Below are positions 6,896 through 7,294 of a stretch of 7,294 nt of DNA, piece after piece; positions within the stretch are counted from its first letter, which is position 1, and each line of letters starts with the position of its first letter. Location of the stretch: positions 1 to 7,294 of the forward strand of contig JAITKC010000208.1 in assembly GCA_031278665.1 (NCBI GenBank), written 5' to 3'. The notes beneath the pieces are model-generated. The model was not told the origin of the DNA and made no database searches. It saw only the letters and a list, made by a program, of their open reading frames with translations. A program made the position numbers and the translations under genes. This stretch comes from Bifidobacteriaceae bacterium. Lineage in GTDB: Bacteria > Actinomycetota > Actinomycetes > Actinomycetales > WQXJ01.

Positions 6896-7294
6896 TCATT
6901 TTGCGACGGCCGTGTGCAACGCCACGATTCCGCCCATTAGATTGCGGTGGTCGGCGCCTTCCCAGCCCGCCAAGGCGAGCTGGCGCTCAAGTTCGGTTTG
7001 ATCGGCCCAAGCCCAGATCGAGTCCGCCAGGTAGCGGTAAGCCGGCCAGTTAGTCGCCACCAGTTTGGCCAACGCCGGGATGACATGGGTCAGGTACCAG
7101 CGGTAGGTCGCCCGCAGGGGCCGCCAAAGCGGGCGCGAGAACTCGCAGACGACGAGCCGGCCGCCCGGTTTGACGACCCGCCGCAGTTCCGCCAGCGCCT
7201 GCGGAACGTCCTGGACGTTGCGCAGGCCGAAAGAAATCGTCACCTTGTCGAAGCTGTTCTCGGCAAACGGCAGGCAGGCGGCGTCGCCGCCGAC
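6896..7294 (-). CDS. menG: Demethylmenaquinone methyltransferase, C-terminal part (cut by window edge)
   Basis: MenG (UbiE family) methylates demethylmenaquinone with S-adenosylmethionine, the last ring step of menaquinone synthesis. The visible 132 residues begin inside the Rossmann fold at VGGDAACLPFAENSFDKV, which is the typical GDAxxLPF segment, followed at once by TISFGLRNVQDVPQAL. Then come RRVVKPGGRLVVCEFSRP, the ADSIWAWADQ segment and the end NLMGGIVALHTAVAK, all diagnostic of the MenG/UbiE family. The 5' end, with the glycine-rich SAM motif and the start codon, lies beyond 7294; an internal GTG at 7243 is not the start. Placement next to a MenJ-like reductase and complex I fits a menaquinone role rather than ubiquinone, which actinobacteria lack. 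Confidence 0.93.
   Translation of the reverse strand, partial: VGGDAACLPFAENSFDKVTISFGLRNVQDVPQALAELRRVVKPGGRLVVCEFSRPLWRPLRATYRWYLTHVIPALAKLVATNWPAYRYLADSIWAWADQTELERQLALAGWEGADHRNLMGGIVALHTAVAK

Overview
This window is a high-GC stretch in which every supported gene lies on the minus strand, so transcription runs from high to low coordinates. The gene families, the actinobacterial-style NuoC N-terminus, the frequent GTG starts and the gene order menG – flavin prenyl reductase – nuoABCDEFG all point to an actinobacterium that respires with menaquinone. I cannot place it more finely from this sequence.

Layout in transcription order: (1) 7294-6896, the C-terminal part of demethylmenaquinone methyltransferase (menG/ubiE), cut by the window edge. 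(2) 6895-6755, a 141-bp AT-richer intergenic region with a candidate -10 element and two AT-rich palindromes. (3) 6754-5396, a FAD-dependent geranylgeranyl/menaquinone reductase (MenJ-like). (4) 5362-1, the peripheral-arm genes of NADH:quinone oxidoreductase (complex I): nuoA, nuoB, nuoC, nuoD, nuoE, nuoF and the first third-of-a-kilobase of nuoG, which runs off the window. No gene-free stretch exceeds 300 bases; the largest is the 141-bp region above. I saw no RNA gene, CRISPR array, insertion sequence or phage signature.

The genes form one functional theme. MenG finishes menaquinone, the MenJ-like reductase probably saturates part of its isoprenoid tail, and complex I reduces that quinone with electrons from NADH. 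NuoE, NuoF and NuoG form the NADH-oxidising module, NuoB, NuoC and NuoD the connecting module, and NuoA is the first membrane subunit. From nuoA to nuoG every junction is a 4- or 8-base stop/start overlap, which implies one translationally coupled operon.

The main anomaly is an in-frame TAG at codon 144 of nuoF (1235-1237). The frame is intact on both sides, and the FMN-site half is separated from the iron-sulphur half. It could be a sequencing error, a fresh nonsense mutation, or readthrough. Other points worth a look are a 14-codon mini-ORF that exactly bridges the reductase stop and the nuoA start, a palindrome pair around the likely operon promoter, and a 180-bp patch of about 48% GC inside the reductase gene. 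I see no clearly novel defence or mobile system; this is mainly a core respiratory locus with one striking lesion.
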